DNA of 64,000 nucleotides from Vesta saturnalis. Lineage: Eukaryota; Arthropoda; Insecta; Coleoptera; Lampyridae. This document shows positions 33,898 through 45,018 of this stretch, one piece after another. Location of the stretch: the NCBI GenBank assembly GCA_036346205.1, contig JARFJB010000821.1, positions 6,183,222 through 6,247,221 of the forward strand, written 5' to 3'. How positions within the stretch are numbered: position 1 is the stretch's first letter; every line of letters begins with the position of its first letter. Both the position numbers and the translations under genes were made by a program. The notes under the pieces were generated by a model. It was not told where the DNA came from and did not search any database. It worked only from the letters and a program-made list of their open reading frames with translations.

Positions 33898-35173
33898 CAG
33901 GGTTATTACAAATGATTTCAAGTACATAAATCTGGTTTTATTTATCATACAAAAAAAAAAAATAAAATGGTTACATTTCAATAAAAACTCACCCCTTGTG
34001 CCAAGAATTATAAATGTTCGACATGGGAACCCCTTGTGAACCGACAAATGTCAAGCTTGTAATCAAGCTCTTGCCACACTTTGTTAAGAGTGTCTTAGTC
34101 GATGGTTTCGAGGGCTCTGGTAATCCGTTGTTGGATCTCAGGTATGCTTTCTGATAATGGTGGTGTATACACTTTATCTTTGATGTATCCCAACCAGAAA
34201 AATCACAGGGGGTGATGTCCGGAAATCTTGGGGCCAGTTCAAGAGTACACCATCATTTGGAGCAGACCGACCGATCCATCTGTCAAACAGCCGATTTCGA
34301 AGTTCAGCCCTAACATCCGAAGTGCGCCGTCTAACTGCAGAATGAAGTTTGTTGGGGATTCTTGTTCTAATTCCGGTAGAAGCCATTCCATCATCATATC
34401 CAAGAAAATTATTCCATTTATTGTTTGTCCAACAAATAAAAAAGGACCGTGCACTTTATGTGATAGCACAAATCATTAACTTTCGGAGAATCGCTCGATG
34501 TGTGTGGGTTCTCTGAGCCCCATATTCTGACATTACGTCTGTTCACCTTACCACACAAGTGGAATGTGACTTCATCACTAAAAACCAAATATTTTACAAA
34601 GTTTTCATTTTTCATCAAGGCCTGCATGTTCTCTCACAAAAAGAAAGTCTTAGAACTTTGTCATCTGGCTTTAATGCTTGAACAAGCTGAAGTTTGTAAG
34701 GCTTGAAATTTATACGTTTACGTAAAATTTTCCAAACCGTTGGCTGTGGTATACCAAGCTCTCTGCTGCATTTAACAATAGATTTTTTTGGACTACGCGT
34801 AAAACTTTTGCTTACCTGTTCTACAACTTCATTGACGGCCTTCCAGTTGATTTCTTTTTAGAAATTTCAGTACCATTTGCGAACAAAGTGATTGCTAGAA
34901 GGATCTTCATTAAATTTGGTTCTAAAGTGACGTTGCACTCTAATAAAGGATTGGTTCTGTGATATTCAACACACAAAATGCTTTCCTGCCTTCAAATTCA
35001 GCCATTACACAATTGACAACCGATTTTAACAAACAGCTGAGACGTACCTAAACCAATGTAAACAAAACTTTATGAGTTTTTCTTTCCAGTGTTACCAACT
35101 GAAATGGTCTTAAAACAGATTAATCCGGTAATATTTGTAATTGAAATCGGGAACATCATTTGTAATAACCCTG
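33898..35173 (-). mobile_element. Mariner-type transposon with TIRs and TA flanks
   Basis: CAGGGTTATTACAAATGATT at the left is matched inverted at the right end; about the first 20 bases are identical. TA dinucleotides flank both ends (33896-33897 and 35174-35175), the expected target duplication. The 1,276-bp length is standard, with one minus-strand transposase frame filling most of it. Confidence 0.92.
34008..35005 (-). pseudogene. Mariner-type transposase, full length but frame-broken
   Basis: The start at 35005 gives MAEFEGRKAFCVLNITE. The helix-turn-helix region has FTRSPKKSIVKCSRELGIPQ and PTVWKILRKRINFKPYKL. The first Asp is in VFSDEVTFHLCGKVNRRN, followed by VRIWGSENPH. The segment HGPFLFVGQTINGIIFLDMM leads to LQLDGA with the second Asp. 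RLFDRWIGR and a decayed SPD region precede FLVGYIKDKVY-type sequence (in the wrong frame in part), and the end RFTRGSHVEHL stops at 34008. At least four frameshifts (near 34445, 34400, 34200 and 34650) and a stop at ~34065. The third catalytic Asp is not readable. Confidence 0.85.
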
Positions 35174-35348
35174 TATATAATTATATTTTTACATATTTTA
35201 CATTAAATATATTGCACTAAACAAAAACTCAAATTTTTGTTTATAATCTCTTAAGTTTAACAGTATGTCTCTGGCATGTTACTTTTTTTTACATGTACAA
35301 TAAACAATGGTATGATACCATACTATTTCATCATCTTCAATGGTACGG

Positions 35349-35716
35349 AAGGAAAAGGAGGGGGGAAAGGGGAGGATGGGCTGGTTGAGCTTTCCAAGCT
35401 CCTTCAGCCAAAGTGATGGATTCCCAACCTGCATACATACATTAAGTACGTATGCATGGTGGGATTAAGGAGAGGTGTCGTTAGAATAGGATCGGAAGGA
35501 ACTGAGTTATGGTTCTGAGAGGGAAGTTACTGCCTCAGAATTCGCTTAAATAGCCGCACATGATGTGCGTTTACGCAGTGATCGTGCCACTGTATGTGTA
35601 TGAAGAAAACCCGCTGAACAGACATCATACACGGTAGACGGTAACGGGGACCGATTCCATTACCTCTCTAATATTAAGCAAATCGTGTTACCATTGGCCC
35701 ACTAACTCGGTCCAAT
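35349..35716 (-). mobile_element. SINE-like repeat, copy C, with tRNA-like A box, split by hAT
   Basis: The longest copy. On the minus strand the head reads TGGGCCAATGG (35701-35691), one mismatch from the pol III A-box TRGCNNARYGG. The B-box region here is decayed, though copy B keeps it. The body matches copy B for ~340 bases to the CTTTTCC end. The first bases of the head (GGTCCAAT in plus orientation) are the target site of the hAT element to the right, so the SINE was present before hAT arrived. Confidence 0.78.
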
Positions 35717-36158
35717 CAACCGCGGATCCAAGGGGGGGGGATAGGGGTGATCATCATCCCCCCCAGTTCATAACATGTCGTGATAAATTCTCATTTATTT
35801 CTTGGCAAAGTCGCACATTTCAAAGTGACCTGGTCAACATTCCGTCACCGTCACCCGGTTTACTTGATCTCTTCCAGATGTAAAAATGTGTCACACCCAT
35901 ATTTCCTATTCGCTAATTTATGGTCACACCACCCCGCCGGACACTTTTAAAAGGTCTCAGGCAAAATTACTTACTTAATGCGAAACAGATGCTTTTCTTG
36001 GATGTTGTTGTATTGTTGTAAACTTTCAGTTTGTTTTGTTTCGCAGTATCGGTTAGACTAGTCACTAGTGACTATTCTATTTGTGGCAAGTTTTATTCTT
36101 ACTTCTTATCGCAAATTTTCTAATAACTAATTTAACTAATTACTTTACTTAAATCACT

Positions 36159-38728
36159 ATGAGCAAGAGCAAACGCTCAGCAAAATTCTAATTTGTTCGA
36201 CTACTTTAAACCAAAACAAAGACGCACTGATGATAATGAACTTGCTTCAACATAGGATAAAGTAAGTTTTAAATTTTTTTACGTAAGCGTGTTCTTACCA
36301 CGGTGTATGATTAATTATTTAAATTTTAAAAGTTACAATAGGACCATTTTCACGCATTGAAGCTAATGTAAACTTGGTTCACCTTATTAATCATACACCG
36401 TGCCGTGGTTCTTACTTAAGAATTATTTTAATCGACGCAGGAAGCAGAAACGGAGGCAATCGCAATCAATCGAGATGTACAAAAAGCAAATGAAAATGGT
36501 GAAAATGTAAATGATGTGGGAGTTTTATTGAAGAAAACAAATTTAACCGAGTGTGACAAATATAGAATTTTGTCTGAAAATTGGTTACCTTCTGATAATT
36601 ACCAATGCCCCTTTTCTGTTCATGTTAAACAAGGAAAAGAAATTAAACGATATCTTTCTCGCAATCACTTAGACAATTTCAAATGGTTGGTGTACTCAGA
36701 ATGTATGGGGGGTATTCTGTGCAAATATTATTTCCTTTTTGCTACTTTTGGTGGTGTACATAAAGCAACCTCATTAGTAAAGTTAGTACGGAAGCCTCTA
36801 TCACAATTTTCTAAATTACTGGGTAAAGATGGTGATCTCATCAAGCATGATAGTCATATTTATCATAAAAAAGTCCTGGAATCAGGTAAATAAATCAATT
36901 AATTCGTCGATAACCGTATAAATAGTTTTTAAATGTATATTTAAATCCCGCCAAAGATGTCCGGAATGCGTTGTCCGAGGATAGAAAGAAGAAAGCTTTG
37001 GAAAATAGAGCAAAACTTCGCCCAATTATCAAAACAATAATTTTTTGGTACGCCAAAACATTCCTCTTAGAGGACATCGTGATGACGGAATTTTGCGTAC
37101 AGAGTCAGATGATGAATCTCAATGTGGAGAGAATGAAAGCAATTTTAGAGAACTTTTAAAAATGCGTGTCGACGCAGGTGATGTAATTTTAGAAGATCAC
37201 ATAAAAACGTATAAAATGAATGCGTCTTACTTAATAAAAACTATCCAGAACGAAATAATTCAATATTGTGCGGATGAAATTATTGAATCAGTTGTAGGTC
37301 GGGTTAGGGAATCTTGTTATTACAGTATAATTTTTGACGAAACTACGGATGTATTTCATATTTCTCAAATGTGTCTGATCGTAAGATATTTTTTTGAGAA
37401 TCAAATAAGAAGAGGAATTTCTTGGATTTTTGGATTGCCAGGCTGAAAATTATGATGATTATACAATGGAGCCTGTACCCACTGGAAAAATATTGGGACA
37501 AACCGTTTTAAGATACATAAAGAAAATCGGTCTAAATCCGAAAAAATGCGTTGGTATTAGAACAGATGGATGTGCGGTAATGGTATCTGAACAACGTGGT
37601 GCTATTACAGAATTAAAATCTGAACTAGTACATGCTATCAAATGTTGATGCTACAATCACGCTTTAAACCTTTCAGTTTCAAAGTGTTCTAACGTACAGG
37701 CTGTGCGAAATATTGTATCCACCATGAAGGAAGTAATTGCATTTTTTTTTGCTTCTGCGAAAAGAAATAATGTTTTTAAACACAAAACGTGGACTTTGCG
37801 AAACAAGGTGGATTGAGAGACACGAATCTGTAATGCAATTCAAGGATAATCTTTTAGATATTGTAAGTACCTTACAAGTTATCTCGCAGTGGAAAGAACG
37901 TGAATCTTCAGATAAAGCAAATAAACTATTAACAAATTTAACGACACCTATGTTCATAATAACAATCAATATTTTATCCGCAGTACTTGGCATAACTATG
38001 CCATTAAGTAGGCTATTACAGACGGTTGCTCTTGATAAAGCAAAAGCTGATGTTTTAGTAAAAAAGACAATAACAGCAATTGCTACGAAGAGGAAAACTG
38101 CGAAAATGTCTTTAAAGAAATATATGAAAATGCTCTACAAACTCTTGGGGCACTAGATATTGAAGTTCATCTACCAAGACTATGTGGGAGACAGAACCAT
38201 CGAGATAATGTTAAGGCTTCAACACCAGAAGAATTTAGATTTGCAGACAATAATTTTGATCACTTTTATTTAAATATGTGTATTCCTAATAAGTTAGTGT
38301 CATTGGAGGCATCAGAGTTTCGAACTTCTCTGAAATCTGTGGAAAAATACATTGAGACATTTGAAATGACACCGTCAATATTTTTAGGAGAGCTCGAACT
38401 GTGGAAAGTACATTGGCTTCAACAAAAATAGAATGGTGGAGTTATTCCGAATTCGTCATATTCGGCAATAATTAAATGTGATAAAGACATATATCCAAGG
38501 GCTTACTCAATTTTAAATATATTGTGCGCCTTACCGATAAGTGTTGCGAGTGGTGAACGCAGTTTCTCTGCATTAAAACGATTAAAGACATGGTTGAGGT
38601 CAACAATGCGTCAGGAAAGACTATATGGCTTAGCGCTTTTGTATATAAATAGGTCAGAACAAATTAATATTGAAAATATTATAAACAGATTCGCATCTCA
38701 ACGACGCAGAATTGATTTTGTTTTGTAA
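36159..38728 (+). pseudogene. hAT transposase (TTF zinc finger / DUF4371 / hATC), interrupted
   Basis: Exon 1 (from 36159) includes NLFDYFKPKQRR. Intron 1 is 36262-36440 (GTAAGT...GACGCAG). Exon 2 holds the TTF-type zinc finger: PFSVHVKQGKEIKRYLSRNH, FKWLVYSE, GGILCKYYFLF (a Cys replaced by Tyr). A ~40-bp GT...AG interval near 36886-36925 may be intron 2. Then LNPAKDVRNALSEDRKKKAL, NIPLRGHRDDG, IIFDETTDV (first catalytic Asp), IRTDGCAVM (second Asp), a CYNHALNLSVSKC stretch after a stop, TRWIERHESVMQF, and a hATC domain ending SVASGERSFSALKRLKTWLR, LALLYINRSEQ, stop at 38728. Frameshifts near 37050, 37420, 37760 and 38140. Full family length, inactive. Confidence 0.9.
36299..36407. mobile_element. 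109-bp MITE inside intron 1 of the hAT transposase
   Basis: GTTCTTAC at 36291-36298 repeats exactly at 36408-36415. Between them the ends are CACGGTGTATGATTAAT and its inverted partner ATTAATCATACACCGTG plus CCGTG. The 8-bp TSD suggests hAT-type mobilisation. Without it the host intron would be about 62 bp, a usual insect length. Confidence 0.88.
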
Positions 38729-38907
38729 TATAATTATTATTATAGTAGGTATATGATTGTAGTGGGTATAGCCATTTAGAAGTTATAAAAAACTCTTTTT
38801 TTTTAATTTATATAAACGCTTATAAGAATCCATGGTTTGTTTTTTGTCTTTACTATGCCCCCCCCCCACCACCAAATAGTTGGTCTAGATCCGCGGTTGG
38901 GTCCAAT

Positions 38908-39469
38908 AGTATATCGTCGTGTTGCTTTTATCATCGTATTTGTACCAATAAAGTGTCGTATATATTAACGCAACATAATGTCTTTCGTTGAGTTTATTTT
39001 CATATTTAATGTACGAGGAAATGTATAATCTTTGTTGAATCCTTCTAAGTAGTTAGAATCTGTAAATATACTGGTATCAATAACTATATGAGCCCTTATG
39101 CAATAGTTAGCATTATTGGTACCTTACAATACATCGCATAATTAAAGATTTGATAATGTTGGCATCAATAGCTTTTTGAATACTCTCTAAACCATTGTTT
39201 ATAATTGTGCCTGCGTTGATGTAACATAAAGATGAGCCCCCTCCATGTACATGTCTGCAATTGCTACAGATTTACGTGATACAACTTGCAACATTTTTCA
39301 ATAATTTATATGACGAACAATTTTATTAAATAGTTTGATATGATATAAAATCATTGCTCGTACACCATATTCAACAGCAGACATTTTTCTTTTTTCAACA
39401 ATATATGATACAGAATCTATAATGGGTTGGCCATCTTCTGTCAGCTACCAAAGTAGCTGCTCGTAAAAT
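38908..39469. other. AT-rich stretch, possible 3' part of the MULE-like relic
   Basis: On the minus strand NNGLESIQKAIDANIIKSLI, then MRC (about 39200-39125), is open and protein-like but unrecognised. Nothing else supported. Confidence 0.3.
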
Positions 39470-39845
39470 ATGCTTTTTGTACAGATCTAACCAAATTCGG
39501 CCTCATCTAGAATATAATTTTCACCTCTGGGTTGGTGCTGCTCAATACGCTCTCGATATCGTTAATCTTATTTAAAAATTTCGACTTACAAATGACCCGT
39601 CCATAACTTCTGACATACAGTCCCTTAAGCAAGTTCTTTCTTGGTGCGCTTGTCTTACCAAACGGGCACAATCCGAGTTCTTCTACACGGCTTCTAAACT
39701 CTGGAATTTCTCCGTAGTTCCTGTTTTCCCCTCACTTATGATATGAAAAAATTTAATGTAGCCGCTCATAGGCATCTCTTGGCAATTGAATCTACCCCAA
39801 CCCACCCTGAGTGCTTTAGCACAGTAAGCTACACTCAGCCTGTTC
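39470..39845 (+). pseudogene. LINE 3'-end fragment, same family as 23310-28572
   Basis: The plus strand reads RPHLEYNFHLWVGAAQYALD, then, with shifts, RLTNDPSITSDIQSL, SEFFYTASKLWN and the 3' UTR phrase CTGAGTGCTTTAGCAC. It aligns with the minus-strand LINE from about 23830 to 23318, and ends in a run of nine A, a plausible poly(A) end. It is 5'-truncated, as is usual for LINE copies. Confidence 0.8.
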
Positions 39846-40352
39846 TGGTTCATAATTATTAAAAAAAAATTGGCACATGGATTCTCTTCGTTTACTTCAC
39901 TTAGACTTGTTTTTTGTAATTTGATCCTTTAATAGACATATTAAGAAACGCGACGTCATCATCTCCGATGTCATTATAGCCATTAATTCAGGGAATATTT
40001 TATGAAATTTTTTAGGTTGGCAAAGCTTGATCCGGAATTATATCATGCATGTCACTCTTACAAAAAGTGTCAAAAACAGGATGCGTCCAATGGAAAATTT
40101 TGAGGTGAGCAAATTCACGACCGTATTTTTGGCAATTTCATGTATTACAGGGGGCCATACATGCAAGATTATTTTGATTATTTTCCATTTTTGTGTTTTG
40201 TGACAGAATTTGAATAAAACAAAAGGCGACTAGGTCAAATTTTCACTTTTAAAATTAAGACATTACCAACCGACACAAAAATTCCTAAATCAACTAAAGT
40301 AAAAAACGTTGTTTAAAAACGCCGTAAAAAGCATAAAAAATAAAAAAAACGT

Positions 40353-40438
40353 GTTTCATAAGACCTTGAAGCACTCATTTTTTAAAAATGTCGCTTTTTT
40401 AAACTTGCCTTCGTGCTTCAAGACTGGTCTTATGAAAC
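40353..40438. repeat. Imperfect long hairpin
   Basis: GTTTCATAAGACC and GGTCTTATGAAAC pair over 13 bp, and the inner TTGAAGCAC and GTGCTTCAA over 9 bp, separated by a small bulge. The loop is ~37 bases. It could be the end of a foldback-type repeat. Confidence 0.8.
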
Positions 40439-41775
40439 TTGTTTTTTAATATACTATTATATGTTTCAAACAAAATCATGCCACTCGTGATAATGTGAAA
40501 TAAAGAATCGGATGCAAACGTTTCACTCACTATAATCACTTCTTTTCCTACCTTAACCGCATTACATATTTTTACTGCCATACTAGATTGCCAAACAGAA
40601 CAAGGTGTTAAGTAGTTCGGTTTGGATTGCACCTTTCCAATATTCTATTATTATATCTATGGTATTTTATCTCTTCTGTTTCGATGGGTCTTATTTTATC
40701 CAAAAATACTCAGACACAACTTTTTCATTATTAGTAGTATCATTTGGTACCATGCTGGATACTATTTTTAACCTTCCATCCAAGTATTTCAGATATTAGA
40801 TTAATTAGCGGAAAGCTCTGCCTCGACAAAAGAAGATGCCACTCTGAAAATAGGGTCTAGGCACACCTGTCCATATTGGAAAGTAAGACATGAGTTTTTA
40901 TTTTCTCTGCAGCTTCAGTGTACTAGTATGAATGAAAAGTTTTCCCGCTATCACAGTTACATATTCTTTTACCTCAGTGTAAACACTTTCTGCCCAATTC
41001 GTCCACCCTTCTAGAACAACATTACAATCTTCATCGTAACCTGGACTGCGTGGTTGTTCTTCGTTTTTTGTTATAACACCATTTACTTTCTGTAGACAAA
41101 TTTATGATTCCAACATTTTCGTCATGACCGACATCTATACTAAGAGTCACTACTAACAGTGATCTTAAAAATGTTTTTATCTCTGTGTAAAATAGTCAAT
41201 TTTCTACGCTTGTTAAAAACTTCTAAGAAAAAACTGTGGAATTTTGGATATTTTTCGTCTAAGACAACCATGTATTATAGATACAAAATGACTAGCAATG
41301 CTTTTTCAAAGTCTGTAACTACTATACGTGGTTTAGATGCACAGTTTCTCATTATCTTTAAAAAAAAAATGCATATTTTTTTGTAAAGACTGTGAAAGGG
41401 AGCTTCCAAAATATGAAGCACATACAATTTCATATAAGAATAAATGACAATCCTTTTTTGATAACTGCATTTTCTTGCTATACTCCCAGTAGCATCTACA
41501 ACTCAAAGGCTTATGAGCTTTTTGCTACATCAGAGTTTGTTATGGAATCCAGTACAAACAGAAAAAGAGGTCATATCCTATAGTATGTACAACATTACGA
41601 AAACACACTCTTTTTTGGGATCGGTTATTTGAAGCTGCAATCTTTTGTCTAATTCAGATTGTTTTGATTTTCTTAAAACTGTGGTATAATATAACATCGG
41701 TGGTGCGGCATCACCAAACGGCATAGTAATGGATGCTTCTTCAATTCGAGACGTATCAGCGGTTCTTTTAGTCAT
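40399..41775 (-). pseudogene. MULE-like transposase relic
   Basis: The minus-strand start at 41775 gives MTKRTADTSR, then EASITMPFGDAAPPMLYYTT, VLRKSKQSELDKRLQLQITD, a frame-shifted IGYDLFFCLYWIP, then VVDATGSIARKC (first Asp, ~41490) and KPRIVVTDFEKALLVIL (second Asp, ~41320). This ordered set (PFGD...VLRK; DATG; D-x-x-KALL) is seen in a Mutator-like transposase group of insects and cnidarians. The later part is scrambled; the frame at 40632-40399 may be its C-terminus. Multiple stops and shifts. The family name rests on remembered similarity, so moderate confidence. Confidence 0.5.
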
Positions 41776-41884
41776 CTACCAGTTTCTTTGCAATTTTATC
41801 TCTCAATATACCTTTCAGTTGCCTCATTATATTGTGTAAAATATTTGGTGTGGAACACCATATGGCCTTCAAATTTACAATATG

Positions 41885-42240
41885 GAAATTACAAGAACTG
41901 AAGTAATTTTAATAACATTTTTTTAGGATAATTATGTAACCTCTTTTATAAGAAGTTTGTTACGAAAATAGGCAACACTGTAAACGCAAAAACAATACTC
42001 TCTGTCAAACTGACGTTTAAACTTCATGACAGACAGAGGTAAATAGACATCTAGATGCCAACTTAAATTAAAAGAAATGAAATAATTTTAATTTCAATTT
42101 TTTTAAGCATAACTATGCAGCGTCTTTTTTACACGTTCATAACGAAAACAGGCAACATTGTAAAAACAGAAACAATAATCTATGTCGGAATGATGTTTAA
42201 AACTTCATGTTAGATAGAGATTAATAGACATAAATACATG
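41885..42240. repeat. Two ~175-bp direct units, inverted relative to 46525-46715
   Basis: Each unit has GAARTAATTTTAAT, TTTTTTTAGGATAA or AAGCATAA, CAGGCAACATTGTAAA, ACAATAATCTATGTC, GATGTTTAAA, and TTAATAGACAT. They lie directly upstream of the MULE-like relic, and one inverted unit lies at 46525-46715. Confidence 0.75.
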
Positions 42241-42774
42241 TGACGTAAAAAAAATTCCAAAGTCGCCTGCTTCTATAAAATTATCGATAATACAGCTTCA
42301 GCATCTTCAATCATATTTATTTAATTTTTACATTAATTTCGCTTTATATTAAAAAACTTTATAAAGAAAATGTATGTAAAACTAAATTTTCTTTAAAAAA
42401 TACGTCTTCACTTTTTCTCATAAAATTAATCGTTATTCAGATAATGACAAAATTTGAACTAATACTTAAATTCTATCCCTGGAATTTTTTTGCCGCTAAA
42501 TTACGCGTCATATCAAAAAATTGCATAGAACATAAATAATCGATATGTTTAAGGTCTATATCTAGGTATTTTTATATCTTTGAAACATGCAGCTATTTTA
42601 GAAATATTTGATAAAAACCAAAAACTGCCCATAATAAACCCCCCTCTCCACCGCTGGATTTCTCCCAAAATCTAATCAGCTCTAAGCCAAATGAAAACAA
42701 GCTTAAATACAAAACTTTCAGTACGTAGGTATTTTCGTTCTAGAGTTATCGTGAATACTAACATACATCCCCAC

Positions 42775-42917
42775 ATACAGTCATACACACAGACATCCAG
42801 ACATAATGGCCGATCTTGGTGAAAGTTGTAAAATGAACTAATAAGTAGATTTAGCGATAGTGAAAAAAATTCTAATAGCTACATATTATGTATATGTAGG
42901 TTGGAAGGTAAAAATGA
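42775..42917. repeat. Single-copy relative of the satellite spacer start
   Basis: ATAATGGCCGATCTTGGTGA, then AAGTTGTAAAATGAACTAAT, AAGTAGATTTAGCG and TATGTAGGTTGGAAGGTAAA match the first ~110 bases of every spacer in the 49.8-57.7 kb satellite. Just upstream, ACAGTCATACACACAGACAT, then CCAGACATAA, is a short imperfect CAGACA stretch in the position the long hexamer blocks occupy there. Confidence 0.8.
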
Positions 42918-42973
42918 AAAAAATTAGAAAGGGTGCAATCAAAAGATTTAAATCACATTCATTGCAATAAGCA

Positions 42974-43171
42974 TTACCTTGGAATAATACTTTGAGTCAT
43001 AAGATCTAAAAAGTTTGGTACATTTAAAAGGAAATCATCATCGTATTCTAGTTTGTACCCAAGTCGGTTGGTCCACTGACTAGGTTGTAATGAAACATAT
43101 TTCCTTGCCCATACGTTTGATTTCTTTCCACTTTTCTTCCGAAACTGCAAATCTAAATTCTTCCTCCACAT
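42974..43171 (-). CDS. Unrecognised 65-codon frame
   Basis: MWRKNLDLQFRKKSGKKSNV and following basic sequence ends just before CAAGGTAATG, which could be a splice donor. Downstream of the piggyBac relic on the same strand. No family recognised; may be chance. Confidence 0.2.
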   Translation of the reverse strand: MWRKNLDLQFRKKSGKKSNVWARKYVSLQPSQWTNRLGYKLEYDDDFLLNVPNFLDLMTQSIIPR

Positions 43172-43413
43172 TTTTACTAATACAACTGTTGCTTAAATTT
43201 ATTCACATTTATATGTTACTTTAATGATAGTCATTATCAAGTCATATACTTAGGACCATTGTGAAACATGTCACGTTTTTCAATTCAATATTTTATTAAT
43301 AAAATAATATTTGCTGAAACATAACATTTTTTCGTCACTGTTTCTAAAATACATGAAAATTGAAAAATCAACAATTATTATACTGTAATTTCTTAGTTTA
43401 ACCACCTAAGTTT

Positions 43414-45018
43414 TCAGAACGGTTCGGATTTATAAGACTTGCACATATTTTCCCCGTGCTCTAAACAGAATGATTTTTTGCAAATGATGCAAAAAATGTT
43501 AGTTTTTCTGATTTTATTTCTATCGCAGAAATTACAGCGTACCTTTCTGCGTTCTCTTCCTTCCTCAGGGAGTGGTACTGGTGGAAAAGGCTCACCCAAT
43601 ATTTGCATAATATTTTGGCGTAGGGTCCTTCTTAGTGTGTGTTGTTCTTAACGCTTTCTTAAAAGGGGCACAACAAGTCCCATTCCCAAAGTTGTCTAAC
43701 ATTCTCGTCTTGATTTATTTGTTTCTGGTTTTACCAAATTTAACAAAACTCGTGCGTTGATTCCACTTCCATCTAGTATACCAAAAATATTCTCATTGGC
43801 CACCTATTGGTTTTTCTGGCTGTGGTGCATGAGTGGCATAGTTGATCGAAAGTGTCTGTGTCCCCTTTGGTCGAATTATAACTATCAATAATGTGGGTTT
43901 TTTTGGTATCTTGGTTGATAGCATCACCATGATGAAAAGTAGAAATCAATAATACATTTTTTTTGCGTGTATGAGACCATTGTTTTCTTATCATCAAATG
44001 CAAATAGTCAGTTCTTTTTAGCCAGAAAGGAGGGGGGGATTACCCTCTTATTTTTTCGGAAGGTCCCTGTTATTGTTAGATGATACTGATTGGAAAGCAT
44101 ATCTGCCAAGTGTATCGAAGAGAACCAATTATCCACAGTAATCTTTCTGTTTGTATGATGAATGGGCTCTGAGAGTTTTCTCACATAATAAGTAGGCCCG
44201 GCTTCATTATTTTCACATTAAACTTTGCCAATGTAAGGTATTGCATTTACCATGTAAAATGTTCTTGAATCGTTCATCATAACTATTTTATTCTATACTT
44301 ATCTGGTTTCCTGTTCATATAAATTCGAAAAGGGCAGTTACCACGAAAACTCAATAATTGCTTATCGATGGTGCAATACTCATGAGGTGTGTAATTGTGT
44401 TTGCAATTTTCAACGTAGATATCAGACACTTGTCTAATAGGCGCGAATTTGTCTATTACCCGTCTTTCAATTCTGTCATTTTTTGTCGTCAAATCGCAAA
44501 TTGCTTGCTAAGCATTTAAACCGCTGATGCGACATGGTGGCTCTAAATATTCCGTTACCAAAATTCAAAGACCAAAGCTTTGCCGTATTACAATTAGAAT
44601 TTCGTAATGCGCCACATATATAAAGTAATCCTATGAAAGCCTGTATTTCTAAAGGATTTATAAGTAGACTCAAGCATCTATAATTGTTGTTATATTTCTC
44701 GCGCCGCCTTTTGGACCAGGTAAGTTGGTCACTATATTTTCAGCTCTCAAGCGTCCTCGTCGTTCCGGAACTCCTGTATACCATTTGTGACCATTTATGC
44801 CCTTGATCACTTGGCTGCCACGTCTAACAGGCTCATTTTCAGATATTTCTTGATCAGAACCAGCACTTATTTCGCTGCCTGGGTGAGACTGTTCCTCTAA
44901 ATAATCTTATTCCTCTTCTGACCTCAAAAATATTTTCTTTCTCATCAGATTCTTCTAAACACTGTCGAAGCTCTTCTTCTGTTAAGGCTTTAGAATCCTT
45001 AAATTTTTGGGTAGCCAT
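43414..45018 (-). pseudogene. piggyBac-type transposase relic with intact C-terminal zinc domain
   Basis: The start at 45018 opens MATQKFKDSKALTEEELRQC, the acidic N-terminus. Then INGHKWYTGVPERRGR and NIVTNLPGPKGGARN. The RNase-H-like core follows: LEIQAFIGLLYICGALRNSN, MSHQRFKCLASNLRFDD, KFAPIRQVSDIYVENC, TIDKQLLSFRGNCPFRIYMN (first catalytic Asp), a lost middle (second-Asp region frame-broken), then IIDSYNSTKGDTDTFDQLCH (third catalytic region) and RKTNRWPMRIFL. The C-terminal cysteine-rich domain is well kept at 43608-43414 (VRCNFCDRNKIRKTNIFCII, CKKSFCLEHG), stop 43414. There are several frameshifts and a stop after DKYRIK (~44283). TTAA sites occur around it but clear TIRs could not be paired. 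Confidence 0.88.

Larger units (their letters stand above)
35717..38899 (+). mobile_element. hAT transposon, 3.2 kb, with exact 8-bp TSD
   Basis: GGTCCAAT at 35709-35716 is repeated exactly at 38900-38907. The TIR CAACCGCGGATC is present at 35717 and inverted at 38899, followed at both ends by G- or C-runs (CCAAGGGGGGGGG and CCCCCCCCCC). The 8-bp TSD, CA-starting TIRs and a plus-strand transposase with zinc-finger and dimerisation domains define hAT. Confidence 0.95.
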
